From: Methylomicrobium lacus LW14
Lineage (GTDB): Bacteria; Pseudomonadota; Gammaproteobacteria; Methylococcales; Methylomonadaceae
NCBI RefSeq assembly: GCF_000527095.1
Contig: NZ_AZUN01000001.1
Location: 2,989,501-3,053,500, forward strand
Length of the DNA: 64,000 bases
Reading direction: 5' to 3'
Shown here: positions 40,901-50,616 of the stretch, one piece after another
Position numbering within the stretch: the stretch's first letter is position 1
Layout: every line of letters starts with the position of its first letter
Made by a program: the position numbers and the translations under genes
The notes under the pieces: model-generated
Database searches by the model: none
Told to the model about the DNA's origin: nothing
The model's input: only the letters and a program-made list of their open reading frames with translations

Positions 40901-41877
40901 CACCGGCGAGCCAATCCGTGACGATTAATGGCAGTAATGTCACAGGAGTGAATTTCTCGGCGATGTCATCAAGTTCTAGTTCGATCTCTGGGACGCTGAC
41001 GCCCTCGAGTCTTACGGCGGGAAGTACCGTTTCTTTGTCGGGTGCCGCCTCCGCGACCGTTACTGCCGACGCGTCCGGGAATTTCACCTTTGCCAATCTC
41101 GCAAACGGTTCCTATGCCGTGACGCCAAACAACCCGAGTGTAACGTTCGCTCCGGCGAGTCAATCCGTGACGATTAATGGCAGTAATGTCACAGGAGTGA
41201 ATTTCTCGGCTACGTCTTCGAGTTCGGGTATCGCAATCGATGCAGTAGTGTCGAAGGATAACGCTACCGGGAGCAAGACGATCTCCAGTCCTACGTTCTC
41301 GACTGCGGCTGGTAATGAACTGCTCCTGGCCTTTATAGCCACCGATTATCTCTCTGGATCAAATACTACTGTGACAGCCGTGTCCGGCGGCGGACTAACC
41401 TGGACTCTCGTGGCGCGTGCGAACGCCCAGAGGGGTACAGCAGAAATCTGGCGCACGTTCGCGCCGGCTGCGCTCACGAACCAGACCGTCACGGCGACCC
41501 TGTCTCAGAATGTCAGTGCTGCTATCTCCGTGATGAGCTTCAGTGGCGTCGATGCAACGGGCACAAATGGTGCCAACGCAATCGGAGCAACCGCAACAGC
41601 AAGCAGTAGATCCGGTGCGCCCACCGCGTCCCTCACTACGACGCGAGGTGGCTCTTTGGTAGTCGGAGTCGGAAACGATTACGACAACCCCATATCACGT
41701 ACGCTGGGCTCTGGACAGACTCTCATCCACCAGTACCTTACGCCTCTCGGCGACACTTACTGGATGCAGCGGAGTTCAGCCGTGACGCCTGCGGCTGGCA
41801 CTACGGTGACTATCAACGATACGAGCCCTACAACGGATCGGTACAATCTGGCTATCGCCGAGATTCGGTCGCCCTAA
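37987..41877 (+). CDS. Secreted PQQ-type beta-propeller protein with mirrored repeat domains
   Basis: 1296 residues. A long N-terminal region (about 55 residues) precedes a hydrophobic signal (LSLCTLLVGIALAVQL, cleavage near ALA-Q about residue 80). Residues about 80-590 have PQQ-dehydrogenase-like blades (VLYVATMNDTLYAFDAD, LYVLNTSNLGKYN), but no catalytic Asp or cofactor motif could be assigned. An Ig-like domain follows (about 595-692). The C-terminal half is domain A (about 697-913), repeat B twice (about 915-996 and 998-1077), then A again (1081-1296). Many Ser, Thr and Gly and almost no Cys fit an extracellular adhesin. It stands alone in an IS-rich island, so recent acquisition is likely. 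ATG codons further in (for example at residue 32) are alternative starts. Confidence 0.75.
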   Translation: MNMQFTLSKSVVLTVYNGLMTFAMQGNKINIMNALRSSLFSSSTQPEINSWNVLRCALLSLCTLLVGIALAVQLSTIALAQSPVLQRGYDAGVTGATLSETTLNTANVTPSTFGLVFTLPVDDVIFAQPLYVPNVVINQVTYNVLYVATMNDTLYAFDADKGGAPLWRVNLASLVGATSVPIGNFVFSGDRGIVGNLGVLSTPVIDLSTNTLYVVACDLEGVTPSTPNGNMVYRLHAIDIKTGAARPGSGVLISGNYGRVTFDARYLLQRQSLVLVDNQIVFGFAAMQLEFASGFSGWVMAYDKNTLAQTGVLATVAAGNSGGGVWQSGRPPVVDSSGLVYVFVGNGFGGGYDGINNFSESVLKLDPTQGLKLIDWFTPSDWSALDSGDLDLSGSGPMLIPGTNLIAGGGKAGDLYVLNTSNLGKYNASDSQIVQKLNFPSEIKGGPVYWQRSTANGGPLMYNWGESDSLKAFAFNGTTFASTPISQGLYTNQIYPGGILTLSANGEMPNSGIVWATTAASGDAENNPPVPGVLHAFNASNISQELWNSTLNDTRDGFGNFAKFVPPLVNNGRVYVATWSNQVAVYGLLSGTAPDFQISASPTALSVLPGQSANYTVNVAALNGFASVVSLGISGAPSGVTASLTPSSVTGSGTATLQITAATNAPLGKYTLTVTGTSGAVTHSANVSLSILSSTAPTVDMKAFGNNTTNSNTISTSGVSTSGANELLLAFIATDYISGTNTTVTGMTGGGLTWSLVQRTNVQSGTSEIWRAFAPTTLSNVTVTATLSNSVISSMYVASFSGVDTTGAGSGAIGATGSANSSSGAPTASLVTTRDSSIVLGVGNDFDNAISRTPGSGQTVVHQYLTPAGDTYWVQQLDAPVPIAGSTTTINDTAPTTDRFNLSLVEVRAPLGATYSISGTLTPSSLTAGSIVSLSGATSATATTDASGNFTFANLANGSYIVTPSKSGVTFTPASQSVTINGSNVTGVNFSAMSSSSSSISGTLTPSSLTAGSTVSLSGAASATVTADASGNFTFANLANGSYAVTPNNPSVTFAPASQSVTINGSNVTGVNFSATSSSSGIAIDAVVSKDNATGSKTISSPTFSTAAGNELLLAFIATDYLSGSNTTVTAVSGGGLTWTLVARANAQRGTAEIWRTFAPAALTNQTVTATLSQNVSAAISVMSFSGVDATGTNGANAIGATATASSRSGAPTASLTTTRGGSLVVGVGNDYDNPISRTLGSGQTLIHQYLTPLGDTYWMQRSSAVTPAAGTTVTINDTSPTTDRYNLAIAEIRSP
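40735..41216 (+). repeat. DNA-level tandem duplication inside the propeller gene
   Basis: Two units of about 240 bases (40735-40974 and 40978-41216) both begin TCGATCTCTGGGACGCTGAC and end with GTGAATTTCTCGGC. They are nearly identical in DNA, with clustered substitutions, and encode an 80-residue CarboxypepD_reg/SdrD B-like beta domain (ISGTLTPSSLTAGS ... NFTFANLANGSY). The nucleotide identity points to a recent duplication. The flanking A domains (40078-40725 and 41227-41874) are more diverged copies of each other. Confidence 0.85.
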
Positions 41878-41984
41878 ATGCAGCCTCTGTTGCTGTCGCT
41901 GTAAAGCGGATGCGATCAAAGTCGGCGAGTCGCTGAAGGAGTACAGGAGGCGTAACAATAGTGGAGCGGTGTACGACGCCCCCC

Positions 41985-42460
41985 GCGTAGCCGTTGTAGA
42001 GGCCGGGTGTTTTGAGGAAGTTGTAGCGAGAGCAAGAACGGGGTCTTGCAATAATGCATCCGCCCTAACGAATAAGGTTAGATTGTGTGAGCGAAGCGAA
42101 CCACAATCTGAACCGGATGCAGTTCGAGCAGGAGCAGGCACTGAAGCAGTGTTAGCATCCATTTGCTGTTGGGATGCAAAAAGCCGAAGTTGCGCGCACG
42201 CCGAAAGCCCTTGGGCAACACATGCTGGAGAATCAGCCACAGGAACTGGGCGCCGGGCAGCGTTCGGGTCTGCCTCTTTTGTGGGTCTTGCTCTCCTGGA
42301 ATCGGAACGTCACCTGACCATCCCGGCCAGCGAGGATATCCTTTTCCTGGATGACGCCTTTAACCGGTTTTTTCTCCTGCAAAACCTGCATACACCACAT
42401 CCCTGTGGTTATAAAGATAGCGCCCGAGATAGACTAGCGCTTTGTCGCCGCTGCCGACAC
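41985..42460 (-). pseudogene. IS91-family transposase remnant
   Basis: On the minus strand, fragments in shifting frames read DKALVYLGRYLY, then VIQEKDILAGRDGQVTFRFQ, ESKTHKR, and TLPGAQFLWLILQHVLPKGF with RRARNFGFLHPNSK. The L-P-G-x-x-F-L-W-x-x-L-Q-H-V-L-P-K-G-F-x-R-x-R block is the hallmark of Y2 transposases of IS91 type. At least two frameshifts and an in-frame stop are visible, and the N-terminal zinc-finger part is missing. This fills most of the 720-base gap between the propeller gene and purD. Confidence 0.75.
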
Positions 42461-42487
42461 TAATCGCGACGTAGGCGTCGCTCCCAC
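42461..42487. repeat. Half copy of the GTGGGAGCGACGCC-type repeat
   Basis: TAATCGCGACGTAGGCGTCGCTCCCAC matches the right half of the repeats at 6223-6331 and 11721-11826 (written here as two parts: TAATCGCGACGTAGG and CGTCGCTCCCAC). The left arm is absent, and the IS91 remnant abuts it, so the unit was probably truncated by an insertion or deletion. Confidence 0.7.
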
Positions 42488-42598
42488 GGATGACTTTCAT
42501 TTTCGAGGCGATGAAATCCTCTCCATGTCTGTTAAGTTAAGCGCTACATCGCAAAACTTATCGTTGGAGGAACAAGCCGAAGCCTGGCAATGATAAGC

Positions 42599-43882
42599 TC
42601 ACGGCGCCCGATCGATCGCCTTGAAACCAATATCGGTCCGGTAATAAACAGCGTCCCAATCGATGTCGCGGACCAGGCGGTAGGCCTTGTTCTGGGCCTC
42701 GGCGACCGTGTCGCCCAGCGCGCAGGCGCAGAGCACGCGGCCGCCGGCGGTCACGACGTCTTTACCTGATTGCGCCGTGCCGGCGTGGAAGACTTTACTG
42801 TCTTTGCTTTCGCCGGTTGGAAGCCCTTTGATCACCGCGCCTTTTTGATAGGCGTCCGGATAACCGCCTGCCGCCATCACCACGCCGAGCGCGGGGCGCG
42901 GGTCCCACTCGCTCGTAACCTGATCGAGCTTGCCTGCCAAGGCCGACTCGCAGAGTTCGACCAGGTCGCTCTTCAGGCGCATCATGATCGGCTGGGTTTC
43001 GGGGTCGCCAAAGCGGCAGTTGTATTCGAGTACCTTGATCGAACCGTCGGCGGATATCATCAAGCCCGCGTACAGGAAGCCCGTGTACGGCAGTCCGTCT
43101 TCGGCCATGCCTTTCAGGGTCGGCTCGATCACCTCATGCATCACGCGCTGATGGATTTCGGGCGTCACCACCGGCGCCGGCGAATACGCGCCCATGCCGC
43201 CGGTGTTCGGGCCCTGGTCGCCGTCGTCGCGGGCCTTGTGATCCTGCGAAGTCGCCATCGCAAGCGCATGGCTGCCGTCGGCGATCACGATGAAGCTGGC
43301 CTCCTCGCCTTGCAAAAATTCCTCGACCACGACCCGGCTGCCGGCTTCGCCGAACACGTTGCCGGACAGCATGTCTTCGACCGCAGCGATCGCTTCCTGC
43401 TCTGACTGCGCGACGATCACGCCCTTACCGGCGGCCAGGCCGTCGGCCTTGACCACGATCGGCGCGCCCTGTGCCTTGATATAGGCGATCGCCTGATCCT
43501 TGTCGGTGAAGGTCTGATAGGCGGCGGTCGGAATCTGGTGGCGGATCATGAAATCCTTGCAGAAGCTTTTCGAGCCTTCGAGCTGGGCGGCCTCGGCGGT
43601 CGGCCCGAAGCAAGGGAGGCCCGCTTTTTGAAAGCGGTCGACGATGCCGAGCACCAGAGGCACTTCGGGGCCGATGATGGTCAGGCCGATAGCCTGCTGT
43701 TTGGCGAAGTCGAGCAAGGCGTCGATGTCATCGACCGCGATCGCGACGTTTTCGATGCCCGGTTCCAGCGCGCTGCCGGCATTGCCGGGCGCGACGAAGA
43801 CTTTTTCGACTTTCGGGGATTGTTTGGCCTTCCAGGCCAGGGCGTGTTCACGGCCGCCGCTGCCGACGATAAGAAGATTCAT
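42599..43882 (-). CDS. purD: Phosphoribosylamine-glycine ligase
   Basis: A 427-residue ATP-grasp enzyme of purine synthesis that joins glycine to phosphoribosylamine. The start MNLLIVGSGGREHALAWK and the VKADGLAAGKGVIVA, FGDPETQPIM and ENCR-equivalent YNCRFGDPE blocks are all intact. The ATG at 43882 matches the family start; the frame extends to a TTG at 43891. It lies 55 bases after purH on the same strand, the usual purHD arrangement. Confidence 0.95.
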   Translation of the reverse strand: MNLLIVGSGGREHALAWKAKQSPKVEKVFVAPGNAGSALEPGIENVAIAVDDIDALLDFAKQQAIGLTIIGPEVPLVLGIVDRFQKAGLPCFGPTAEAAQLEGSKSFCKDFMIRHQIPTAAYQTFTDKDQAIAYIKAQGAPIVVKADGLAAGKGVIVAQSEQEAIAAVEDMLSGNVFGEAGSRVVVEEFLQGEEASFIVIADGSHALAMATSQDHKARDDGDQGPNTGGMGAYSPAPVVTPEIHQRVMHEVIEPTLKGMAEDGLPYTGFLYAGLMISADGSIKVLEYNCRFGDPETQPIMMRLKSDLVELCESALAGKLDQVTSEWDPRPALGVVMAAGGYPDAYQKGAVIKGLPTGESKDSKVFHAGTAQSGKDVVTAGGRVLCACALGDTVAEAQNKAYRLVRDIDWDAVYYRTDIGFKAIDRAP

Positions 43883-43937
43883 AATATTCAAATAGAAAAA
43901 TTATCAACGCAAGAAAAGAGAAAATGCGTTTGATTGA

Positions 43938-45497
<1,560 letters not shown>

Positions 45498-45544
45498 AGG
45501 AAAATAGTTGTGTGGGTAAAATCGGGCACGGGACTTGGACCCGT

Positions 45545-45874
45545 TTAAGACAGTCCGTGCTGTTCGAGTTTTTTGCGCAGGGTGCTGCGGCTCAGCCCCA
45601 ACGCCTTCGCGGCTTTGGTCTGATTATAACCGGAATGGCGAAGAGCCGACTCGAGTAAAGGTTTTTCGACCTCGGACATCACGATCTCGTACAGATTGAC
45701 GACGTCGTGATCCTTCATCTGGGCAAAATACAGATCGACGGCCTGCTTGACATGCGCCGATAAGGGTATCGAATGAGTTGCGTTAAAGTCCAAGTCTATG
45801 TCTCTGTGTTCTATCTGACTGCAAGGCAAGCTGCGGTCAAAACTGTCTGCTAATGTTTTTTCGGATTTGTCCAT
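45545..45874 (-). CDS. fis: Fis-family nucleoid protein
   Basis: 109 residues. The last 45 match the Fis helix-turn-helix: LLESALRHSGYNQTKAAKAL and GLSRSTLRKKLEQHGL. The N-terminal 50 residues include an extra polar segment, so it is slightly longer than the 98-residue E. coli protein. Fis bends DNA and activates rRNA and many other promoters. It follows dusB by 19 bases, the conserved dusB-fis operon of gammaproteobacteria, here continued by purHD. Confidence 0.94.
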   Translation of the reverse strand: MDKSEKTLADSFDRSLPCSQIEHRDIDLDFNATHSIPLSAHVKQAVDLYFAQMKDHDVVNLYEIVMSEVEKPLLESALRHSGYNQTKAAKALGLSRSTLRKKLEQHGLS

Positions 45875-45893
45875 GAGATGCTCAACCCGGCGA

Positions 45894-46862
45894 TTACGTT
45901 AAAAAGTCCAATGCCGATCGAGTCAAACGCAATTGATCTGTCGCAATGGTGGCCGCATTAAGCGACTGCCTGACATCCTGGCTAATCGAGTCGAAACGCC
46001 CCAGATACCAGCCGATATGTTTGCGGGCAATTTTAACACCGGCCGACTCGCCATAGAAACCATACAATTGTTCGAGATGCGCCTCGATCGTGCTCAGTAT
46101 AGTCGCCGGCGCCGGTTGCCAATGCTTGTCGCCGCCTTGAAAAAAATACCGGATCTGCTCGAACAGCCACGGGTTGCCGCAAGCGGCGCGGCCGATCATC
46201 ACCGCATCGGCGCCGGTCGCTGCGAGTACGAAGCGGGCTTTTTCGGGGCTGTCGATATCGCCGTTCGCGATCACCGGTATGCCGACCGCTTGCTTGACCG
46301 CGGTGATCGTGTCATATTCGGCCTCGCCGTTGAATTTGCAGGCGCGCGTGCGGCCGTGCACGGTCAGGGCGGCGATGCCGGCAGCTTCGGCGATCTCTGC
46401 GATCCTGACCGCATTCCGGTTGTGGAGATCCCAGCCGGTCCGGATCTTCAGCGTGACCGGCACACAGGCGGCATTGACCACCGCGTCGAGAATGTTGCCG
46501 ACCAGCGCTTCGTCCCTCAGCAACGCGGAACCTGCCGCGACCGAACAGACTTTTTTGGCGGGACAGCCCATGTTGATGTCGATGATATGGGCGCCGCGCT
46601 CGACATTGAACCGTGCCGCTTCCGCCATTTGCACAGGATCGGTGCCGAGGATCTGCACCGAACGCAGCCCGCTTTCGCCTTCGCCGTCCGACTTCAACAG
46701 CGTGCGCGCATGCAGACGCAAGGCCGGATTCGAGGCGGTCATCTCCGAAACGGTCAGACCTGCGCCAAAACGTTTACAAATTTCGCGAAACGGACGGTCG
46801 GTAATGCCGGCCATCGGCGCCAAAAGCACATTATTCGCGAGAGGGTAAGGACCTATCCGCAT
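45894..46862 (-). CDS. dusB: tRNA-dihydrouridine synthase B
   Basis: A 322-residue FMN enzyme that reduces uridine in the D loop of tRNA. MRIGPYPLANNVLLAPMAGI at the start, the catalytic Cys in DINMGCPAKKVC, and ANGDIDSPEKA with GRAACGNPWLF are family hallmarks. The frame is open to a GTG at 46874, but the ATG at 46862 aligns with the standard DusB start and length. First gene of the dusB-fis-purH-purD run. Confidence 0.95.
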   Translation of the reverse strand: MRIGPYPLANNVLLAPMAGITDRPFREICKRFGAGLTVSEMTASNPALRLHARTLLKSDGEGESGLRSVQILGTDPVQMAEAARFNVERGAHIIDINMGCPAKKVCSVAAGSALLRDEALVGNILDAVVNAACVPVTLKIRTGWDLHNRNAVRIAEIAEAAGIAALTVHGRTRACKFNGEAEYDTITAVKQAVGIPVIANGDIDSPEKARFVLAATGADAVMIGRAACGNPWLFEQIRYFFQGGDKHWQPAPATILSTIEAHLEQLYGFYGESAGVKIARKHIGWYLGRFDSISQDVRQSLNAATIATDQLRLTRSALDFLT

Positions 46863-47059
46863 CGAGTTCCACACAGAAAAAAATAGACAGTAAAACCCGC
46901 GTCGGCGGTCGGAAAAATCATGCCGGGACTCCGGCGTCTTGCTAAGGCAGGTGCCTGCGCTTGTGAGTCAGGAGAGGTTCCTGGCTTTGCGATTCTGCGG
47001 GAGCGGCGAAGTCGCCGCTCCTCTTATAAGTCCGGCAGGAAAGCCGGATTTGAATTCAA
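46863..47059. other. Intergenic region with a strong palindrome
   Basis: GGAGCGGCGA (47000-47009) and TCGCCGCTCC (47012-47021) form a perfect 10-bp stem with a 2-nt loop, followed on the plus strand by TCTTATAAG. It lies downstream of the minus-strand gene at 47060 and upstream of dusB. It may be a terminator for the former or another member of the dispersed GGAGCG repeats. The remainder is featureless. Confidence 0.5.
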
Positions 47060-47620
47060 TCAGCCGGCCGAACCGGTCGTTTTATTCGCCGCTTCGGCAT
47101 CGGTCTCTTCGTTCCAGATCGGATTGTTGAGGTCTTCAGGATTCAGTTTGACGCGGTCTTCAGGATAAATATGCCAGAAAGACTGGTCGATCTTCGCGTT
47201 GCTGTAACCTTCCTTCTTTTCGTGCGTGAACGGGCACCACCAGTTTTCGACGATCTTGACCATGTAGGCATGCCATTCGAACACCGCGACGCTGACCGGG
47301 CAATACCAGGTGCAGTTCAGGATCCAGTACAGTTTCGACTGCGACAGGCTGGCCTTGAACGAGCCGTCCATCGTGATCTGGGTTTTCAAATCATAACGGT
47401 GGCTGGCGCGGTCCGGCAAAAAATCCGAAAACCGCTTGATATTGCGGCCGCCGATCAGAATCAGATGATAATAAGTCAGATAAGCGCTGATAAACACGAA
47501 CGGCAAGGTAATGATCGGCAGATACACAAACACCAAACCGATCGTCCGGCGCCAAACCGGAACCTGTTTATGATATTTGCCGATTTCGGCGCGGCCGGAA
47601 CATGATTCACAGGCTTTCAT
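47060..47620 (-). CDS. Membrane protein of unknown function with N-terminal CxxC
   Basis: 186 residues. The N terminus has CESCSG, then a hydrophobic pair of helices (about 28-62: TIGLVFVYLPIITLPFVFIS), followed by a soluble, Trp-rich part with LYWILNCTWYCPVSVAVFEW and NWWCPFTHEKK. I do not know the family name. Its start follows the stop of the small metal-binding protein upstream by no gap (47620/47621), so the two are almost surely one operon. Cys pairs in both suggest handling of a metal, as inference. Confidence 0.65.
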   Translation of the reverse strand: MKACESCSGRAEIGKYHKQVPVWRRTIGLVFVYLPIITLPFVFISAYLTYYHLILIGGRNIKRFSDFLPDRASHRYDLKTQITMDGSFKASLSQSKLYWILNCTWYCPVSVAVFEWHAYMVKIVENWWCPFTHEKKEGYSNAKIDQSFWHIYPEDRVKLNPEDLNNPIWNEETDAEAANKTTGSAG

Positions 47621-47815
47621 TTACTCTTTATCCTCTTTTTTTAGTGATGATGTGCTTAACGATAAGAGATTCTTATCGTTAAGCAGTTGATAAATGCTCA
47701 GGCAGCCGGCGCAGCAAAACTTTAAAATTCCGTCGGGCGTTTCCAACGTAAAGCCGGTAATTTCTACAGGCTGGCCGCAAAGAACGCAAGATTCTCGGTA
47801 TTCTACCTTGGTCAT
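47621..47815 (-). CDS. Stand-alone heavy-metal P-type ATPase metal-binding domain
   Basis: A 64-residue protein that matches the small cysteine domain usually found at the N terminus of copper-type P-type ATPases: CVLCGQPVEI, then FCCAGCLSIYQLL, i.e. CxxC followed by FCCxGC. Here no ATPase is attached or adjacent. The remaining residues are a short Ser/Lys/Glu tail. It directly precedes the membrane protein at 47060-47620. It might serve as a metal donor or a regulatory finger. An ATG at 47815 is preferred to the TTG at 47818. Confidence 0.7.
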   Translation of the reverse strand: MTKVEYRESCVLCGQPVEITGFTLETPDGILKFCCAGCLSIYQLLNDKNLLSLSTSSLKKEDKE

Positions 47816-47833
47816 CAAGATGCCTCAATGACT

Positions 47834-49030
47834 TTATAAAGGAGACGAAACCGAACAGAAAAAGGTTTTCAAATACTGGGTCTCCGGGATTGCGGGATCG
47901 ATCGGATGATCCGGTCCCTGGCCGCCCTGAGCAATAAAAGTCAAATGCCGATCGATGTGACGGCCCGACGAGCGCAGGATTTCATGCAGATCGCCTTGGC
48001 TCAGATGGAACGAACAGGACGCGGAGATCAACACCCCGTTTTTCGTGAGCACCTGCAGCGCCAGATGGTTCAGCCGGCGGTAAGCCTCGTAGCCTTGCTG
48101 ATAATCCTTTTTGCGTTTGATCAGGGCCGGCGGGTCGAGCACGATCATATCATAGAGGCGGCGCTCCTGGCGCGCCTCTTTCAAAAAATCGAAGACATCG
48201 CTGTGCGCGAACTGCATCCTGTCCTCGACGCCGTTCAAGGCGGCATTTTCGCGCGCCAGGTTCAGCGCCGACTCGGAACCATCGACGCAGGTGACTTCGA
48301 GCGCGCCGGCGATCGCCGAAGGCACCGCCCAGGCGCCGGTGTAAGAAAATAGATCCAGCACACGCTTGCCTTTCGCGATACGGGCCAGCTCCGCCCGGCT
48401 CATCCGATGGTCATAAAACCAGCCGGTTTTTTGGCCGTGCAGAATATCGATCCTGAATTTTGCGCCGTTTTCCTCGATGATCAAGGACTCCGGCAATTCG
48501 CCGTAAGCCACGACCGATTCCCTATCCAGGCCTTCGAGTTGGCGCTGGCTGTTGTCGTTCTTCAAGACGATCGCGGCAGGATTCAGCAAGTCGACCAGCG
48601 CGGCCAGCAACATCTCCTTGCGCTGCTCGATACCGGCGGTCGTGATCTGCACCGACAGCACATCGCCGAAACGGTCGATCACCAGCCCCGGCAGACCGTC
48701 GCTTTCGCCGAACACCAGCCGGTAATACGGCTTGTCGAATACCGTTTCGCGCAATGCCAGCGCGGTCTCGATCCTTTCCTTAAAAAAATTGGCGCCGCAT
48801 TTCAGATTCGGCTTGCGCGACAACAGGCGCGCGCAAATCAGCGCATTCGGATTCACATAGGCGGTGCCGAGCGGCTTGCCGTCGTGCGCGAGCACCCGCG
48901 CCAGATCGCCGGGCGCAAAGCCGTTCAGCGGCGAACGCTTGATATCGACTTCATTGCTGAAGATCCACAAGTGCCCGAGGCGCAGGCGCTTGTCTTCGTT
49001 TTTCTTTAAAAAAAGCTCAGGAATGTCCAT
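47834..49030 (-). CDS. rlmI: Class I rRNA methyltransferase, RlmI type
   Basis: 398 residues. An N-terminal PUA domain (LGHLWIFSNEVD) leads to an EEHUD-like central region and a Rossmann methyltransferase with VLDLFSYTGAWAVPSAIAG and IVLDPPALIKRKKDY. E. coli RlmI makes m5C at position 1962 of 23S rRNA, and this protein matches it in length and order of blocks. It follows the DUF3426 protein by three bases on the same strand and is likely co-transcribed with it and prmA. Confidence 0.88.
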   Translation of the reverse strand: MDIPELFLKKNEDKRLRLGHLWIFSNEVDIKRSPLNGFAPGDLARVLAHDGKPLGTAYVNPNALICARLLSRKPNLKCGANFFKERIETALALRETVFDKPYYRLVFGESDGLPGLVIDRFGDVLSVQITTAGIEQRKEMLLAALVDLLNPAAIVLKNDNSQRQLEGLDRESVVAYGELPESLIIEENGAKFRIDILHGQKTGWFYDHRMSRAELARIAKGKRVLDLFSYTGAWAVPSAIAGALEVTCVDGSESALNLARENAALNGVEDRMQFAHSDVFDFLKEARQERRLYDMIVLDPPALIKRKKDYQQGYEAYRRLNHLALQVLTKNGVLISASCSFHLSQGDLHEILRSSGRHIDRHLTFIAQGGQGPDHPIDPAIPETQYLKTFFCSVSSPL

Positions 49031-49033
49031 GAT

Positions 49034-49684
49034 TTAATAACTAAGATCGAAATGAAAACCGCCGACTTTGGTCTGGGTCGCGGCGACTTCAAGATTGATT
49101 TCGGCCGCGCTGTTCGCGGCCAGGCGCGTATTTTGCTGTTGCGCGGCCAGATATTCGTCCGGCCGAAACTGCCGCTGCGCGAACGGCTGGCCGTCATAAG
49201 TCAACAGGGTCAGGCCGATCACCGGATAACGCATCGCAAAGGCGCCCTCATTGTTCAACACCAGCTTGAACGCATAATGCCGGTTTGGCAGCTCGCTGAA
49301 CGAATTGCGCAAGACGGAGAGCTCGGCCAGGTTTTGATAATCCGGCAGGCGGCAATGCAATACGCCGCAGAGCTTTTCGAACGCCGGCCGGATAGTAGGG
49401 TTCTGCAGCGCGTGTCCGCCTTCAAAATACAGCCCTTGCAGAAGGAGAAGCGCCACGCCCAGCGCCAGACCGACGCGCCAGACCAACGGCCGGTCCTTGT
49501 GCTCGGTCCAGGTCTCCTCGGAAGTCTGCACATCGGCGACGGCCAGCTTTTCGGTCTCGGCCAGCGTCGCCAGCGCATCGAACATCGCGGAGCAGCGTTT
49601 GCAGCGCACCATGCCCCGGCCGCTGCGCAGCACTTCAGGCGTAATCCTTTGCGGGGTTAGGCATTCGGGGCAGCGGGTAAACAT
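49034..49684 (-). CDS. Zinc-ribbon and DUF3426 membrane protein
   Basis: 216 residues. An MJ0042-type zinc ribbon opens the protein (TRCPECLTP ... VRCKRCSAMFDAL, two CxxC pairs). After a linker comes one transmembrane helix (about 70-88, VGLALGVALLLLQGLYF) and a periplasmic DUF3426 domain ending RLAANSAAEINLEVAAT. Proteins of this kind are widespread in proteobacteria, often between prmA and a further gene, as here. Function unknown. Confidence 0.88.
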   Translation of the reverse strand: MFTRCPECLTPQRITPEVLRSGRGMVRCKRCSAMFDALATLAETEKLAVADVQTSEETWTEHKDRPLVWRVGLALGVALLLLQGLYFEGGHALQNPTIRPAFEKLCGVLHCRLPDYQNLAELSVLRNSFSELPNRHYAFKLVLNNEGAFAMRYPVIGLTLLTYDGQPFAQRQFRPDEYLAAQQQNTRLAANSAAEINLEVAATQTKVGGFHFDLSY

Positions 49685-49685
49685 C

Positions 49686-50567
49686 TTATCCTAGTTTCAA
49701 GCCGTCCAGACGTATCCAGTCTTCCTGCTGCATCGGCGCATTCAATTCGATCAACGCGCGGTAAGCGTCCGCGACTTGTTCGGTCTGTTCGGCCAGAATG
49801 CCGGACAGAATCAGCGCGCCGCCCGGAACGACCAGCTCGGAAATGCGCGCACTGAGTTCGCACAACGGCTTTGCGAGAATGTTCGCCAACACGATGTCGG
49901 CCTGCATGGCCGGCAATTGCTCCGGCAGGTACACCTTGATCTTGTCCTGCACCGCATTTTTTTCGGCGTTGCTGAGGGTCGCGGTCAGCGCCTGCGGATC
50001 GATATCGACCGCATGGGCGACTTTCGCGCCGAGCAGCACAGCCGCCACCGCGAGAATGCCCGAGCCGCAGCCGTAATCGATCACGGTCTTGCCGGCCAGA
50101 TCGTGCTCCGCCAGCCATTCGAGACACAGCGCGGTGGTCGGATGCGTGCCGGTGCCGAAGGCGAGGCCCGGATCGAGCAGCATGCAGACCGTGCCCGGCT
50201 CCTCTTGTTCCTGGCCGGTCGGGCAGACCCAGAGTTTATCGCCGAATTTCATCGGGTGATAATATTCCATCCAGGCGCGTTCCCAGGCCTGATCCTCGAT
50301 CAGCTCCTGACGCCAGTCGCGCAGCAGGGCCGCATCGAATGCCCGACGCACGCGCGCGCTCACATCTTCGATATCCGCATCCAGCTCGTACAGCGCAATC
50401 ACTTCGGTATTGCTCCAGATTTTGGTTTCGCCGATCGCGGGTTCATACACCGATTCGTCTTCGGCGTCCATATAGGTCACCGACACCGCGCCGAGATCGC
50501 TGAACAGGTCGGCGACTTCGGGAGCAGTCTTTTCATCGGTAATCACGGTAATTTGTTGCCAGGCCAT
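49686..50567 (-). CDS. prmA: Ribosomal protein L11 methyltransferase
   Basis: 293 residues, the same length as E. coli PrmA. The N-terminal substrate-recognition domain (WQQITVITDEKTAPEVADLF) is followed by the SAM domain with TGTHPTTALCLEWL, VIDYGCGSGILAVAA and DIVLANILAKPL. It trimethylates several amino groups of L11. The gene starts at an ATG with good context. Downstream come the DUF3426 and rlmI genes, so the unit groups ribosome-modification enzymes. Confidence 0.95.
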   Translation of the reverse strand: MAWQQITVITDEKTAPEVADLFSDLGAVSVTYMDAEDESVYEPAIGETKIWSNTEVIALYELDADIEDVSARVRRAFDAALLRDWRQELIEDQAWERAWMEYYHPMKFGDKLWVCPTGQEQEEPGTVCMLLDPGLAFGTGTHPTTALCLEWLAEHDLAGKTVIDYGCGSGILAVAAVLLGAKVAHAVDIDPQALTATLSNAEKNAVQDKIKVYLPEQLPAMQADIVLANILAKPLCELSARISELVVPGGALILSGILAEQTEQVADAYRALIELNAPMQQEDWIRLDGLKLG

Positions 50568-50616
50568 TGGGAAAAGAAGGTAAACGTAAATAGAAAGATT
50601 CTGGGCGGATTAAGCT

